From NCBI GenBank assembly GCA_020430005.1, contig JAGQKQ010000119.1, positions 1 to 5,859 of the forward strand: DNA of 5,859 nucleotides, written 5' to 3'. A program made the position numbers and the translations under genes. This document shows positions 1 to 5,859 of this stretch, piece by piece. The notes under the pieces are model-generated. The model was given only the letters and a program-made list of their open reading frames with translations, ran no database searches and was not told where the DNA came from. How positions within the stretch are numbered: position 1 is the stretch's first letter; each line of letters opens with the position of its first letter. Origin of the DNA: Candidatus Omnitrophota bacterium (GTDB taxonomy: Bacteria > Omnitrophota > Gorgyraeia > Zapsychrales > Zapsychraceae).

Positions 1-275
1 CAGAGTTAAATGATCCGCAAGAACAGCGTCGACGTTTGTAAGAAGATCTTGAAGATGATGTGGAGACTGGAAATCGTAATATTGATGAAGACTTTCTCCA
101 TGCGCTGGAATACGGCATGCCGCCGGCTGGAGGTTTAGGTATCGGAATTGACCGTTTGGTTACGCTGTTGACGAATTCTCCATCCATCCGGGATGTCATA
201 TTGTTTCCGCTTATGAAACCTGTTGAACACCACGCTAAAGATGATCAGACGGAGACGGAAGTCAAAGAAGCGTAA
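1..275 (+). CDS. lysS: Lysine--tRNA ligase, C-terminal part, interrupted by an in-frame TAA
   Basis: This is the 3' end of a class II lysyl-tRNA synthetase, the cytoplasmic enzyme that charges tRNA-Lys; the gene starts before the window. Reading frame 3 gives the LysRS block ELNDPQEQRRR (3-35), then Leu and a TAA stop (39-41), then conserved sequence in the same frame: DEDFLHALEYG (84-116), class II motif 3 GIGIDR (138-155) and the C-terminal NSPSIRDVILFP stretch, ending at TAA 273-275. A tail of about 20 mostly polar and charged residues follows the usual end. An open reading frame can be called from GTG at 60, but it has no Shine-Dalgarno sequence and would encode only a fragment of the catalytic domain, so I do not believe that start. 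The homology continues across the stop without a frame change, so this is a nonsense change, a sequence error or, much less likely, readthrough. Family identity is near certain; intactness is not. Confidence 0.9.
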
Positions 276-278
276 CCT

Positions 279-1481
279 ATGAATTATGAAAACTGGATTA
301 GTTACCGTTATTTGACAGAAAAAAAGGGAGGCTTTCTAGCGTTCCTGAATTTTATTTCCACCGCCGGTGTCGCGATCGGTGTCATGGCATTAATTTTAGT
401 TATCGGTATCATGGAAGGTTTTGGCAACAATCTTCGTGAACAGATTATCGGAACCACGCCGCATGTCATGATCGAGAAAGAAACCGGCATTCGTGATTAT
501 CAAGAACTAAAAGATCAGATCAAAACGCTGGAACATGTAAAAGGCGCCTCTGCCTATATTCAGGGCAATATCTTTCTGGAAAGTTCCGGGCAGGCCGTTG
601 GTTTAATTATCCGTGGGGTAGAACCTGAAAGTGAATACGAAGTTACAAAGGTTAACCAATATATCGAAAAAGGTAACTTTCAGGATTTGCATGGCGACAG
701 CATTATTGTCGGTCAGGAACTGGCACGTTATTTCGGTTTTAAAATCGGGGATAAAGTTGTTTTGATTTCTCCAGGTTCTGGTGTTGCCGGGCAGGGGTGG
801 CGATATGCGTTAACAATTGTCGGTATTTTTTCCTCGGGACGGATGGATTATGACATGAATCTTGCTCTTGTGAATGTCGAGAAAGCCCAGGAAATATTTA
901 ACGTGGAAAAAGGTATTGTCACGGGAATCGGCGTTAAGTTAACCGATCCTTATTCCGAAACAATTTTGGAAAGCATAAAACCACAGATTCGGAATTTGAT
1001 TGGTTACAGTTATTACGTGAAGACGTGGAAAGATGACAATATCGCGCTTTTTAAAGCGCTGGCCTTAGAAAAGCTGGGATTGTTTCTAATTTTAACGCTG
1101 ATGGTGATGGTAGCGTCGTTTAATATTGTCAGCACGCTGATTGTCACGGTAACGAGTAAGATTCACGATATCGGTATTTTACAGTCTATCGGTGTTCCGA
1201 AGAACGCGATTCGCAGAATTTTTATCAAGCAGGGATTGCTCATTGGCATAAGAGGAATACTTTGGGGATTGATATTGGGAGTTGGGGTTAGTTACCTCCT
1301 GAAAAATTATTTCCCGGTTCCCAGAGACATTTACGCGACGGATCATGTCCCGGTGGATTTAAAGGCCTTTGATGTCATGGTAATCGTGGCATCGGCTTTG
1401 GTGATCAGTTATTTAGCAACGCTTTATCCGGCGTCAAGGGCGGCTAAATTGCAACCGGTCGACGCTTTACGATATCAATAG
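279..1481 (+). CDS. lolC: LolC/LolE-family lipoprotein-releasing ABC permease
   Basis: This is the inner-membrane subunit of the Lol transporter, which lifts outer-membrane lipoproteins out of the inner membrane and hands them to the LolA chaperone. At 400 residues it has the family length and topology: a short cytoplasmic start with the typical RYL motif, TM1 at about 22-45 (with GVAIGVMALI), a large periplasmic domain at about 46-265, then TM2 at about 266-291, TM3 at about 319-341 and TM4 at about 364-384. The cytoplasmic segment around 294-315 (HDIGILQSIG) is the FtsX-type coupling region that contacts the ATPase, and the C-terminus YPASRAAKLQPVDALRYQ is classic LolC/E. The start lies 3 bases after the lysS stop with only a weak AGAAG ribosome site. 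Just one permease gene is present next to lolD, so LolC, LolE or a homodimeric LolF-type role cannot be separated. The periplasmic loop at 163-178 is shorter than the usual LolC hook, and Arg325 lies in TM3. Confidence 0.9.
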   Translation: MNYENWISYRYLTEKKGGFLAFLNFISTAGVAIGVMALILVIGIMEGFGNNLREQIIGTTPHVMIEKETGIRDYQELKDQIKTLEHVKGASAYIQGNIFLESSGQAVGLIIRGVEPESEYEVTKVNQYIEKGNFQDLHGDSIIVGQELARYFGFKIGDKVVLISPGSGVAGQGWRYALTIVGIFSSGRMDYDMNLALVNVEKAQEIFNVEKGIVTGIGVKLTDPYSETILESIKPQIRNLIGYSYYVKTWKDDNIALFKALALEKLGLFLILTLMVMVASFNIVSTLIVTVTSKIHDIGILQSIGVPKNAIRRIFIKQGLLIGIRGILWGLILGVGVSYLLKNYFPVPRDIYATDHVPVDLKAFDVMVIVASALVISYLATLYPASRAAKLQPVDALRYQ

Positions 1482-1486
1482 AAGGA
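1482..1486 (+). promoter_or_regulatory. Ribosome binding site of lolD
   Basis: AAGGA lies 7 bases before the GTG at 1494. It supports that GTG as the true lolD start: translation from there begins the normal LolD N-terminus (residues LLEAVDIHKTY), and no ATG fits better. Confidence 0.7.
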
Positions 1487-1493
1487 ATAATCT

Positions 1494-2171
1494 GTGCTAT
1501 TAGAAGCGGTTGATATTCACAAAACTTACACGCAAGGGAAAAAGAAACTTGATATCCTGAAAGGGATTGATTTAAAAGTTGAACAGGGAGAAGTCCTTTG
1601 TATTGTCGGTCCATCTGGGGCGGGAAAATCCACCCTATTGCATATTTTGGGAGGACTTGATTATCCGACGAGCGGTGCCGTGAATTTTGACGGGGATAGT
1701 TTTTACAAAAACAATGATAAAGTCCGGGCCAAGATTCGGAATAACAAAATTGGCTTTGTCTTTCAGTTCTATCATTTGTTTCCGGGTTTTACAGCCTTGG
1801 AAAATGTGCTGTTTCCAATGATGGTTAAAGAAGATACTGTCGGCGTAAAAAAGTTTGAAAGCAAAGGGCTGGATTTACTGGATCAATTTGGACTTATTGA
1901 ACGGATTAAGCACAAACCGAATGAATTGTCCGGTGGAGAGCAGCAGCGTGTGGCTATTGCCCGGGCGGTCATTAATGATCCGCAGATTTTATTTTGTGAC
2001 GAGCCGACCGGAAATCTGGATTCCGAAAACGGTAGTGAAGTGATCCGGCTGTTGCTCGATTTAAACAAAAGAAACAAACAAACATTGATTATTGTGACAC
2101 ATGATGAGGAATTGGCTGAACTATGTCATCGTACCGTGCATATACGTGACGGGGCTATCATGCAATCATAA
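1494..2171 (+). CDS. lolD: Lipoprotein-releasing system ATP-binding protein LolD
   Basis: This is the cytoplasmic ABC ATPase that powers lipoprotein extraction by the LolC/E membrane subunit encoded immediately upstream. The 225 residues match the family length and all nucleotide-binding motifs are intact: Walker A GPSGAGKST (39-47), Q-loop Gln91 within GFVFQFYHLFP, ABC signature LSGGEQQRVAIARA (145-158), Walker B ILFCDEP (165-171) with catalytic Glu170, D-loop NLDS (174-177) and the switch His203. The HLFPGFTALENV stretch after the Q-loop is typical of the LolD/MacB branch. The start is GTG at 1494, 12 bases after the permease stop and preceded by AAGGA, so the two genes are surely co-transcribed. 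MacB-type and FtsE ATPases are close relatives; the neighbouring LolC/E permease makes LolD the best name. Confidence 0.93.
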   Translation: MLLEAVDIHKTYTQGKKKLDILKGIDLKVEQGEVLCIVGPSGAGKSTLLHILGGLDYPTSGAVNFDGDSFYKNNDKVRAKIRNNKIGFVFQFYHLFPGFTALENVLFPMMVKEDTVGVKKFESKGLDLLDQFGLIERIKHKPNELSGGEQQRVAIARAVINDPQILFCDEPTGNLDSENGSEVIRLLLDLNKRNKQTLIIVTHDEELAELCHRTVHIRDGAIMQS

Positions 2172-2199
2172 CATCACGTTTAAAAAAGATTAGAAAAAA

Positions 2200-2205
2200 G
2201 AGAGG
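2200..2205 (+). promoter_or_regulatory. Ribosome binding site of the aminotransferase gene
   Basis: GAGAGG lies 5 bases before the ATG at 2211. The 39-base gap after lolD (2172-2210) is A-rich and otherwise holds no hairpin terminator or recognisable promoter, so the aminotransferase is probably read from the upstream transcript. Confidence 0.6.
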
Positions 2206-2210
2206 CGATT

Positions 2211-3074
2211 ATGAAAATTTATCTGAATGGCGAATTTGTTGATAAGGCCAATGCGAAGGTTTCTGTATTTGACCATGGCTTTCTTTATGGCGACGGAGGG
2301 TTTGAAGGTATCCGGTCATACAACAATCTGGTTTTTAAATTAAAAGAACACATTGACCGGCTATATGAAACGCTGCATACAATGATGATTGATGTTTCTT
2401 TAACCAAGAAACAGATGGAAAAAGCCGTTGTTGATACTTTAAAACAGAACAAAATCAGTAATGGATACATTCGGGTTATTGTTACACGCGGTGTTGGTGA
2501 TCTGGGATTGGATCCCAAGAAATGTCATGGAAAACCTAGTATTATTATTATTTCGGATAATATTACGCTGTATCCTAAAGAGTTGTATAATAAAGGCATG
2601 GAAATCATTACGGTTCCGACTGTTCGTAATCATCCGGAAGCGGTAAATCCGATGCTGAAATCCATGAACTATCTGAATAACATCATGGCGAAGATTGAGG
2701 CTAACAATTCCGGATATTGTGAAGCTATTATGCTGGATCATCAGGGTTATGTCGCCGAATGCACGGGTGACAATATTTTTACGTTTAAAAACGGCGTTCT
2801 ATCCACGCCGAGCCAGGGCCGTTTAAAAGGAATTACACGGCAGGTTGTTCTGGATCTGGCTAAGAAAAATAAGATTCCCGTTCAGGAGGGATTAATGACC
2901 CGTCATGAAGTTTATATTGCCGACGAATGTTTTCTAACGGGAACAGCGGCGGAAATTATTCCGGTTGTCAAAGTAGACGGACGTAGAATCGGGGACGGAA
3001 AACCTGGTTCGATTACAAAAAAGATGCTTAAGATGTTCAAAGAAGCAACTACAAAAGACGGAGTAAAATATTAA
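2211..3074 (+). CDS. ilvE: Branched-chain amino acid aminotransferase (PLP fold type IV)
   Basis: This cytoplasmic PLP-dependent transaminase most likely exchanges amino groups between 2-oxoglutarate/glutamate and the branched-chain amino acids, the last step of Leu, Ile and Val synthesis. The 287 residues have the fold type IV layout: the N-terminal MKIYLNGEFV, FDHGFLYGDGGFEGIRSY (20-37), the catalytic Lys150 in LKSMNYLNN, Glu183 in VAECTGDNIF (the residue expected to contact the PLP ring nitrogen), the phosphate-binding KGITR (206-210) and TGTAAEIIP (243-251). The GFEGIR stretch and the length are typical of the IlvE group, but D-amino-acid transaminase and aminodeoxychorismate lyase share this fold, so the substrate is inferred. 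Its stop codon overlaps the mcsA start by one base (3074), coupling it to the stress genes. In Bacillus the equivalent position upstream of mcsA holds ctsR. Nothing in the gene looks damaged. Confidence 0.85.
   Translation: MKIYLNGEFVDKANAKVSVFDHGFLYGDGGFEGIRSYNNLVFKLKEHIDRLYETLHTMMIDVSLTKKQMEKAVVDTLKQNKISNGYIRVIVTRGVGDLGLDPKKCHGKPSIIIISDNITLYPKELYNKGMEIITVPTVRNHPEAVNPMLKSMNYLNNIMAKIEANNSGYCEAIMLDHQGYVAECTGDNIFTFKNGVLSTPSQGRLKGITRQVVLDLAKKNKIPVQEGLMTRHEVYIADECFLTGTAAEIIPVVKVDGRRIGDGKPGSITKKMLKMFKEATTKDGVKY
3060..3063 (+). promoter_or_regulatory. Ribosome binding site of mcsA inside the ilvE 3' end
   Basis: GGAG lies 10 bases before the mcsA ATG at 3074 and within the last codons of the aminotransferase gene. 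Together with the one-base TAATG overlap it argues for translational coupling of the two genes. Confidence 0.5.
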
Positions 3075-3568
3075 TGAAATGTGATCTCTGCAATAAAAAA
3101 GCCACGGTTCATTTAACCGAAATCGTCGATGGACAAATGACAGAAATGCATTTGTGTGAAGGATGCGCCCGTGAAAAAAGTGTGCAGATGGAACAACAAT
3201 TCGGATTGGCTGACTTATTGGCAGGGTTGGGAGACTTTGGTAAGAGCGTTAAACCGACGGAAAAAGTTCAGTTGGTGTGTTCCAACTGCCAGATGAATTA
3301 TGATGATTTCCGTAAGTTCGGGCGGTTAGGGTGCAGTGAATGTTATGAAAGTTTTAAAATGCATTTGGGTACTCTTTTAAAAAAGATTCATGGATCTAAT
3401 AACCATTTTGGGAAGTCGCCGATCAAAATGCCGCAGAAAGAGCGGCAAAAGATTGAAGACCTGCAGGAAATGAAAAATAAATTAATGCAGGCTATCCAGA
3501 GCGAAGATTTTGAAAAAGCGGCTGAATTAAGAGATAAAATCCGCGATATCGAAAAGAAAGATAAATAA
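3074..3568 (+). CDS. mcsA: McsA, zinc-binding activator of the McsB protein arginine kinase (UVR domain)
   Basis: McsA is a small cytoplasmic adaptor that binds and stimulates the arginine kinase McsB, encoded directly downstream. The 164 residues hold two pairs of CXXC zinc-binding knuckles, all eight cysteines present: Cys3/Cys6 with Cys28/Cys31, and Cys69/Cys72 with Cys87/Cys90. The highly charged C-terminal part (about 122-162) is a UVR-type helical hairpin, with EDFEKAAELRDKIRDIE as its signature; the same motif occurs in UvrB and UvrC. It is somewhat shorter than Bacillus subtilis McsA (about 185 residues), mainly in the linkers. It begins on the last base of ilvE (TAATG) and ends in the same arrangement with mcsB, so the three genes should be made together. 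A generic UvrB/UvrC-motif protein is the alternative label, but the cysteine pattern plus the mcsB neighbour make McsA firm. Confidence 0.93.
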   Translation: MKCDLCNKKATVHLTEIVDGQMTEMHLCEGCAREKSVQMEQQFGLADLLAGLGDFGKSVKPTEKVQLVCSNCQMNYDDFRKFGRLGCSECYESFKMHLGTLLKKIHGSNNHFGKSPIKMPQKERQKIEDLQEMKNKLMQAIQSEDFEKAAELRDKIRDIEKKDK

Positions 3569-4620
3569 TGAAATTAGATGACTTTATCAATAAAACCGGT
3601 CAATGGTTAAGAGGAACGGGAAATTATTCGCATATTGTGATGTCATCGCGTGTACGTTTGGCCCGGAATTTAAACAAACTTCCGTTTCCGAATAAAGCTA
3701 ACAAAAAAGAACTTATCGATGTGCTGGCAACCGTTCAAACAGCGATGGATCGGGCTGACATTTTTAAGAAATCCACATTGTTTAAAATCAGCGAGCTGGA
3801 TAATGTTGATAAACAGTTTCTGATTGAACGGCATTTGATGAGTCATGAACACGCCAGCAATCCTGAGGGAAAGGCGTTGGTTGTTTCCCAGGAAGAAATC
3901 TTATCAGTCATGATTAACGAGGAGGATCATCTTCGGCTTCAGGTTATGCATTCCGGTTTAAATCTGGATGAGTGCTGGGCTATTGTGAACAATGTGGATG
4001 ATATTCTTTCGGAGAAATTAGATTTCGCCTATTCCATTCCATGGGGATATCTGACGGCTTGCCCAACGAATACGGGAACGGCGATGCGTGGTTCTGTTAT
4101 GCTGCATTTGCCTGCGCTGGTGATGACCAAACAGATTAACAAAGTCCTGGCGGCTGTTTCCAAATTAAGTTTTGCCTCACGGGGATTTTATGGTGAAGGG
4201 ACACAGGCTAGTGGCAACTTTTATCAGATTTCCAATCAGGTTTCGATGGGACAATCCGAACAGGATATTATTCAGAACATCATTGGTCTTATACGTCAAA
4301 TTATTGAACAGGAAGAACAGGCCCGGCAGGCTCTGTTAATTCAAAACAAACCGATGCTCGAAGATAAGATTTTCCGTTCATGGGGAATTCTTAAAAACGC
4401 GCATATTATTTCCAGCCAGGAAACTGTTGAGCTTTTATCAATGGTTCGTCTTGGTGTTGATCTTGATATTATCAAAGATGTCGACCAGCGGTCCATTAAT
4501 GATTTATTCATTACAATCCAGCCGGCGCATCTTCAAAAAATTGAGGGTAAAAAACTATCCGCATCCGAACGGGATGCTAAACGTGCGAGTCTTATCAGAC
4601 AAAAACTAGGAGGGACATAA
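3568..4620 (+). CDS. mcsB: McsB, protein arginine kinase (ATP:guanido phosphotransferase family)
   Basis: McsB phosphorylates arginine side chains of damaged or regulatory proteins, marking them for ClpC-ClpP. The 350-residue protein (B. subtilis about 363) resembles phosphagen kinases: the ATP-contacting SSRVRLARN (26-34), the catalytic loop INEEDHLRLQ (116-125), CPTNTGTAMRGSVMLHLP (165-182) with the conserved active-site cysteine Cys165, GFYGEG (206-211) and the SNQVSMGQSE stretch (222-231). Near the C-terminus RDAKRA (335-340) matches the RDXXRA motif that forms the allosteric phosphoarginine pocket of bacterial McsB and is absent from animal arginine and creatine kinases. That separates it from a metabolic guanidino kinase. 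The ATG overlaps the mcsA stop by one base (TAATG at 3566-3570) with only a weak ribosome site of its own, implying coupled translation. All catalytic motifs appear intact, so I expect an active kinase. Confidence 0.95.
   Translation: MKLDDFINKTGQWLRGTGNYSHIVMSSRVRLARNLNKLPFPNKANKKELIDVLATVQTAMDRADIFKKSTLFKISELDNVDKQFLIERHLMSHEHASNPEGKALVVSQEEILSVMINEEDHLRLQVMHSGLNLDECWAIVNNVDDILSEKLDFAYSIPWGYLTACPTNTGTAMRGSVMLHLPALVMTKQINKVLAAVSKLSFASRGFYGEGTQASGNFYQISNQVSMGQSEQDIIQNIIGLIRQIIEQEEQARQALLIQNKPMLEDKIFRSWGILKNAHIISSQETVELLSMVRLGVDLDIIKDVDQRSINDLFITIQPAHLQKIEGKKLSASERDAKRASLIRQKLGGT
4608..4614 (+). promoter_or_regulatory. Strong ribosome binding site of clpC inside the mcsB 3' end
   Basis: AGGAGGG, a near-perfect Shine-Dalgarno sequence, lies 7 bases before the ATG at 4622 and overlaps the last codons of mcsB. 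It is the best ribosome site in the window, suggesting that clpC is translated more strongly than mcsA or mcsB from the shared message, as expected for a hexameric unfoldase compared with its adaptors. Confidence 0.75.
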
Positions 4621-4621
4621 T

Positions 4622-5859
4622 ATGTTCAACCGATTCACGGAAAGAGCCAGAAAAGTGATTGTTTACGCTAAAGAAGAAGCACGGCGTTTTAATCACGATT
4701 ATATTGGAACAGAACATTTATTATTGGGACTGGTCAGAGAAGGCGAAGGCGTGGCCGCCGCTGTTCTACAGAAATTGGGACTGGATTTAGAAACAATCCG
4801 TATTGAAGTCGAGAAATTGGTTCAGCCCGGTCCGCAAACACAGGTTCTGGGAGACATTCCGTTTACGCCACGTTCTAAAAAAGCACTTGAGCTCTCCGCC
4901 GAGGAAGCCAGAGCGTTAGGACATAATTACATCGGAACAGAACATTTGCTGCTGGGTTTGGTTAAAGAAGGCGAAGGCATGGCCTACCGTGTTCTGCTTA
5001 ATCTTGGTTTAGATTTAGGAAAACTCCGCAATGAGGTTATGGAATTATTAGGTTCGGGTATTCCAGGATATGGAGCACAGGAAGGCGGAAAAAGTGACAA
5101 GACCCCGGCTATTGACGCTTATGGCCGCAACCTTAACAAATTGGCAAAAGAAGGCAAGTTGGACCCTGTTATTGGACGGGCGAATGAAATCGAACGGATT
5201 GTTCAGATTCTCAGCCGACGAACGAAAAATAATCCAGTACTTTTAGGAGAGGCTGGTGTAGGAAAAACGGCCATCGTTGAAGGCTTAGCCCAGTTGATTA
5301 TCAAAGGAGAAGTTCCGGAAATTCTAAGAGATAAAACCATTGTTGTTTTAGACCTGGCGCTGATGATCGCCGGAACAAAATATCGCGGACAATTTGAAGA
5401 GCGTATTAAGGCCATTATGGATGAGATTAAACGCTCTGGAAAACTGATTCTTTTTATTGATGAGCTTCATACTCTCGTTGGGGCCGGAGCGGCCGAAGGA
5501 GCTATTGACGCCGCGAATATTTTAAAACCGGCTTTGGCTCGTGGAGAAATTCAATGTATCGGAGCCACAACACTGGATGAATACCGGAAACATATTGAAA
5601 AAGATGCGGCTCTGGAACGAAGATTCCAGACGATTCAAGTCGATCCACCGTCTATTGATGACGCGATTCTTATTCTAAAAGGTTTAAGGGATAAATACGA
5701 AGCACACCACCGTGTAAAATTTTCCGACGAAGCGATTGATGCGGCGGTGAAACTATCAGAGCGTTATATTTCAGGCCGGGCGCTTCCGGATAAGGCCGTT
5801 GATATTCTTGATGAGGCCGGATCACGTGCGCGATTAAAAACCATGGTCGTGCCGCCGGA
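4622..5859 (+). CDS. clpC: ClpC, AAA+ unfoldase of the Clp protease, N-terminal half (runs off window)
   Basis: ClpC is the hexameric ATP-driven unfoldase that feeds proteins to ClpP. The window holds 412 codons of an expected 800 or more, open to the edge. Residues 1-145 are two Clp_N repeats; YIGTEHLLLGLV occurs identically at 27-38 and 103-114. By alignment from memory with B. subtilis ClpC, Glu31 and Glu107, with Thr6 and Thr82, correspond to the phosphoarginine-binding residues, so this domain should recognise McsB-marked substrates. The first AAA+ domain (about 165-405) has Walker A GEAGVGKT (209-216), pore loop KYRG (253-256), Walker B ILFIDE (276-281), sensor 1 GATT (314-317) and arginine finger ALERRF (330-335). 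The inter-repeat linker and LKGLRDKYEAHH stretch favour ClpC over ClpA or ClpB, although the middle domain lies beyond the window. The start is 1 base after the mcsB stop, behind a strong ribosome site. Confidence 0.95.
   Translation, partial: MFNRFTERARKVIVYAKEEARRFNHDYIGTEHLLLGLVREGEGVAAAVLQKLGLDLETIRIEVEKLVQPGPQTQVLGDIPFTPRSKKALELSAEEARALGHNYIGTEHLLLGLVKEGEGMAYRVLLNLGLDLGKLRNEVMELLGSGIPGYGAQEGGKSDKTPAIDAYGRNLNKLAKEGKLDPVIGRANEIERIVQILSRRTKNNPVLLGEAGVGKTAIVEGLAQLIIKGEVPEILRDKTIVVLDLALMIAGTKYRGQFEERIKAIMDEIKRSGKLILFIDELHTLVGAGAAEGAIDAANILKPALARGEIQCIGATTLDEYRKHIEKDAALERRFQTIQVDPPSIDDAILILKGLRDKYEAHHRVKFSDEAIDAAVKLSERYISGRALPDKAVDILDEAGSRARLKTMVVPP

Noticed and set aside
10..138. Short frame-1 reading frame starting at ATG 10
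   Set aside because: Its translation resembles no family I know and it overlaps conserved LysRS coding sequence in another frame.
60..275. A separate small protein of 71 residues starting at GTG 60
   Set aside because: It is simply the C-terminal part of LysRS after the in-frame TAA. It has no ribosome site and is not a self-standing domain.
308..490. Minus-strand open frame opposite the Lol permease
   Set aside because: It is antisense to the conserved first transmembrane region, has no recognisable motif, and is a codon shadow.
2172..2210. Possible terminator or internal promoter between lolD and the aminotransferase
   Set aside because: The 39 bases are A-rich but form no stable inverted repeat and show no spaced -35/-10 pair; only a ribosome site is clear.
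2439..2741. 100-residue minus-strand open frame within the aminotransferase gene
   Set aside because: It is antisense to the conserved coding region that includes the catalytic lysine, and its composition looks like reverse-complement shadow sequence.
4700..4981. Near-repeat DNA (4700-4753 and 4928-4981) considered as a possible element
   Set aside because: It encodes 16 of 18 identical residues at the same place in the two Clp_N repeats, an ancient domain duplication found across ClpC and ClpA proteins rather than a recent DNA repeat.
5203..5415. Minus-strand open frame opposite clpC
   Set aside because: It lies wholly within the first AAA+ domain of clpC, in a region strongly conserved on the plus strand.

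Overview
The window is a compact run of seven plus-strand genes with almost no intergenic DNA. In order they are the 3' end of lysS (lysyl-tRNA synthetase), a LolC/LolE-family lipoprotein-releasing permease, its ATPase lolD, a branched-chain aminotransferase (ilvE-like), mcsA, mcsB and the first half of clpC. The largest gap is 39 bases (between lolD and ilvE). The ilvE/mcsA and mcsA/mcsB junctions are one-base stop/start overlaps, so at least the last four genes look like one translationally coupled operon. I see no RNA gene, mobile element, CRISPR array or convincing terminator, and no minus-strand gene.

Organism: LolC/E plus LolD implies a diderm bacterium with an outer membrane and sorted lipoproteins. 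McsA-McsB-ClpC is the protein-arginine phosphorylation and degradation system best known from Gram-positive Bacillota. Both together, with moderate GC and the lysS-lol-mcs-clpC order, suggest a non-proteobacterial diderm such as Omnitrophota or a related PVC or Elusimicrobia-type lineage. That placement is inference; the window alone does not fix the phylum.

Layout: 1-275 is lysS, carrying an in-frame TAA inside otherwise well-conserved sequence. 279-2171 is the lipoprotein export module. 2211-3074 is the PLP-dependent aminotransferase. 3074-5859 is the stress proteolysis module: McsA is a zinc-binding activator, McsB phosphorylates arginines on damaged proteins, and the duplicated ClpC N-domain binds phosphoarginine and feeds substrates to a ClpP peptidase encoded elsewhere. 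The repressor gene ctsR, which precedes mcsA in Bacillus, is absent; the aminotransferase sits in its place.

No wholly new system is evident. The points most worth a second look are the lysS stop codon, which an adjacent TG/GT swap explains, the CtsR-less mcsAB-clpC operon in an apparent diderm, and the reduced LolA-hook loop in the single Lol permease.
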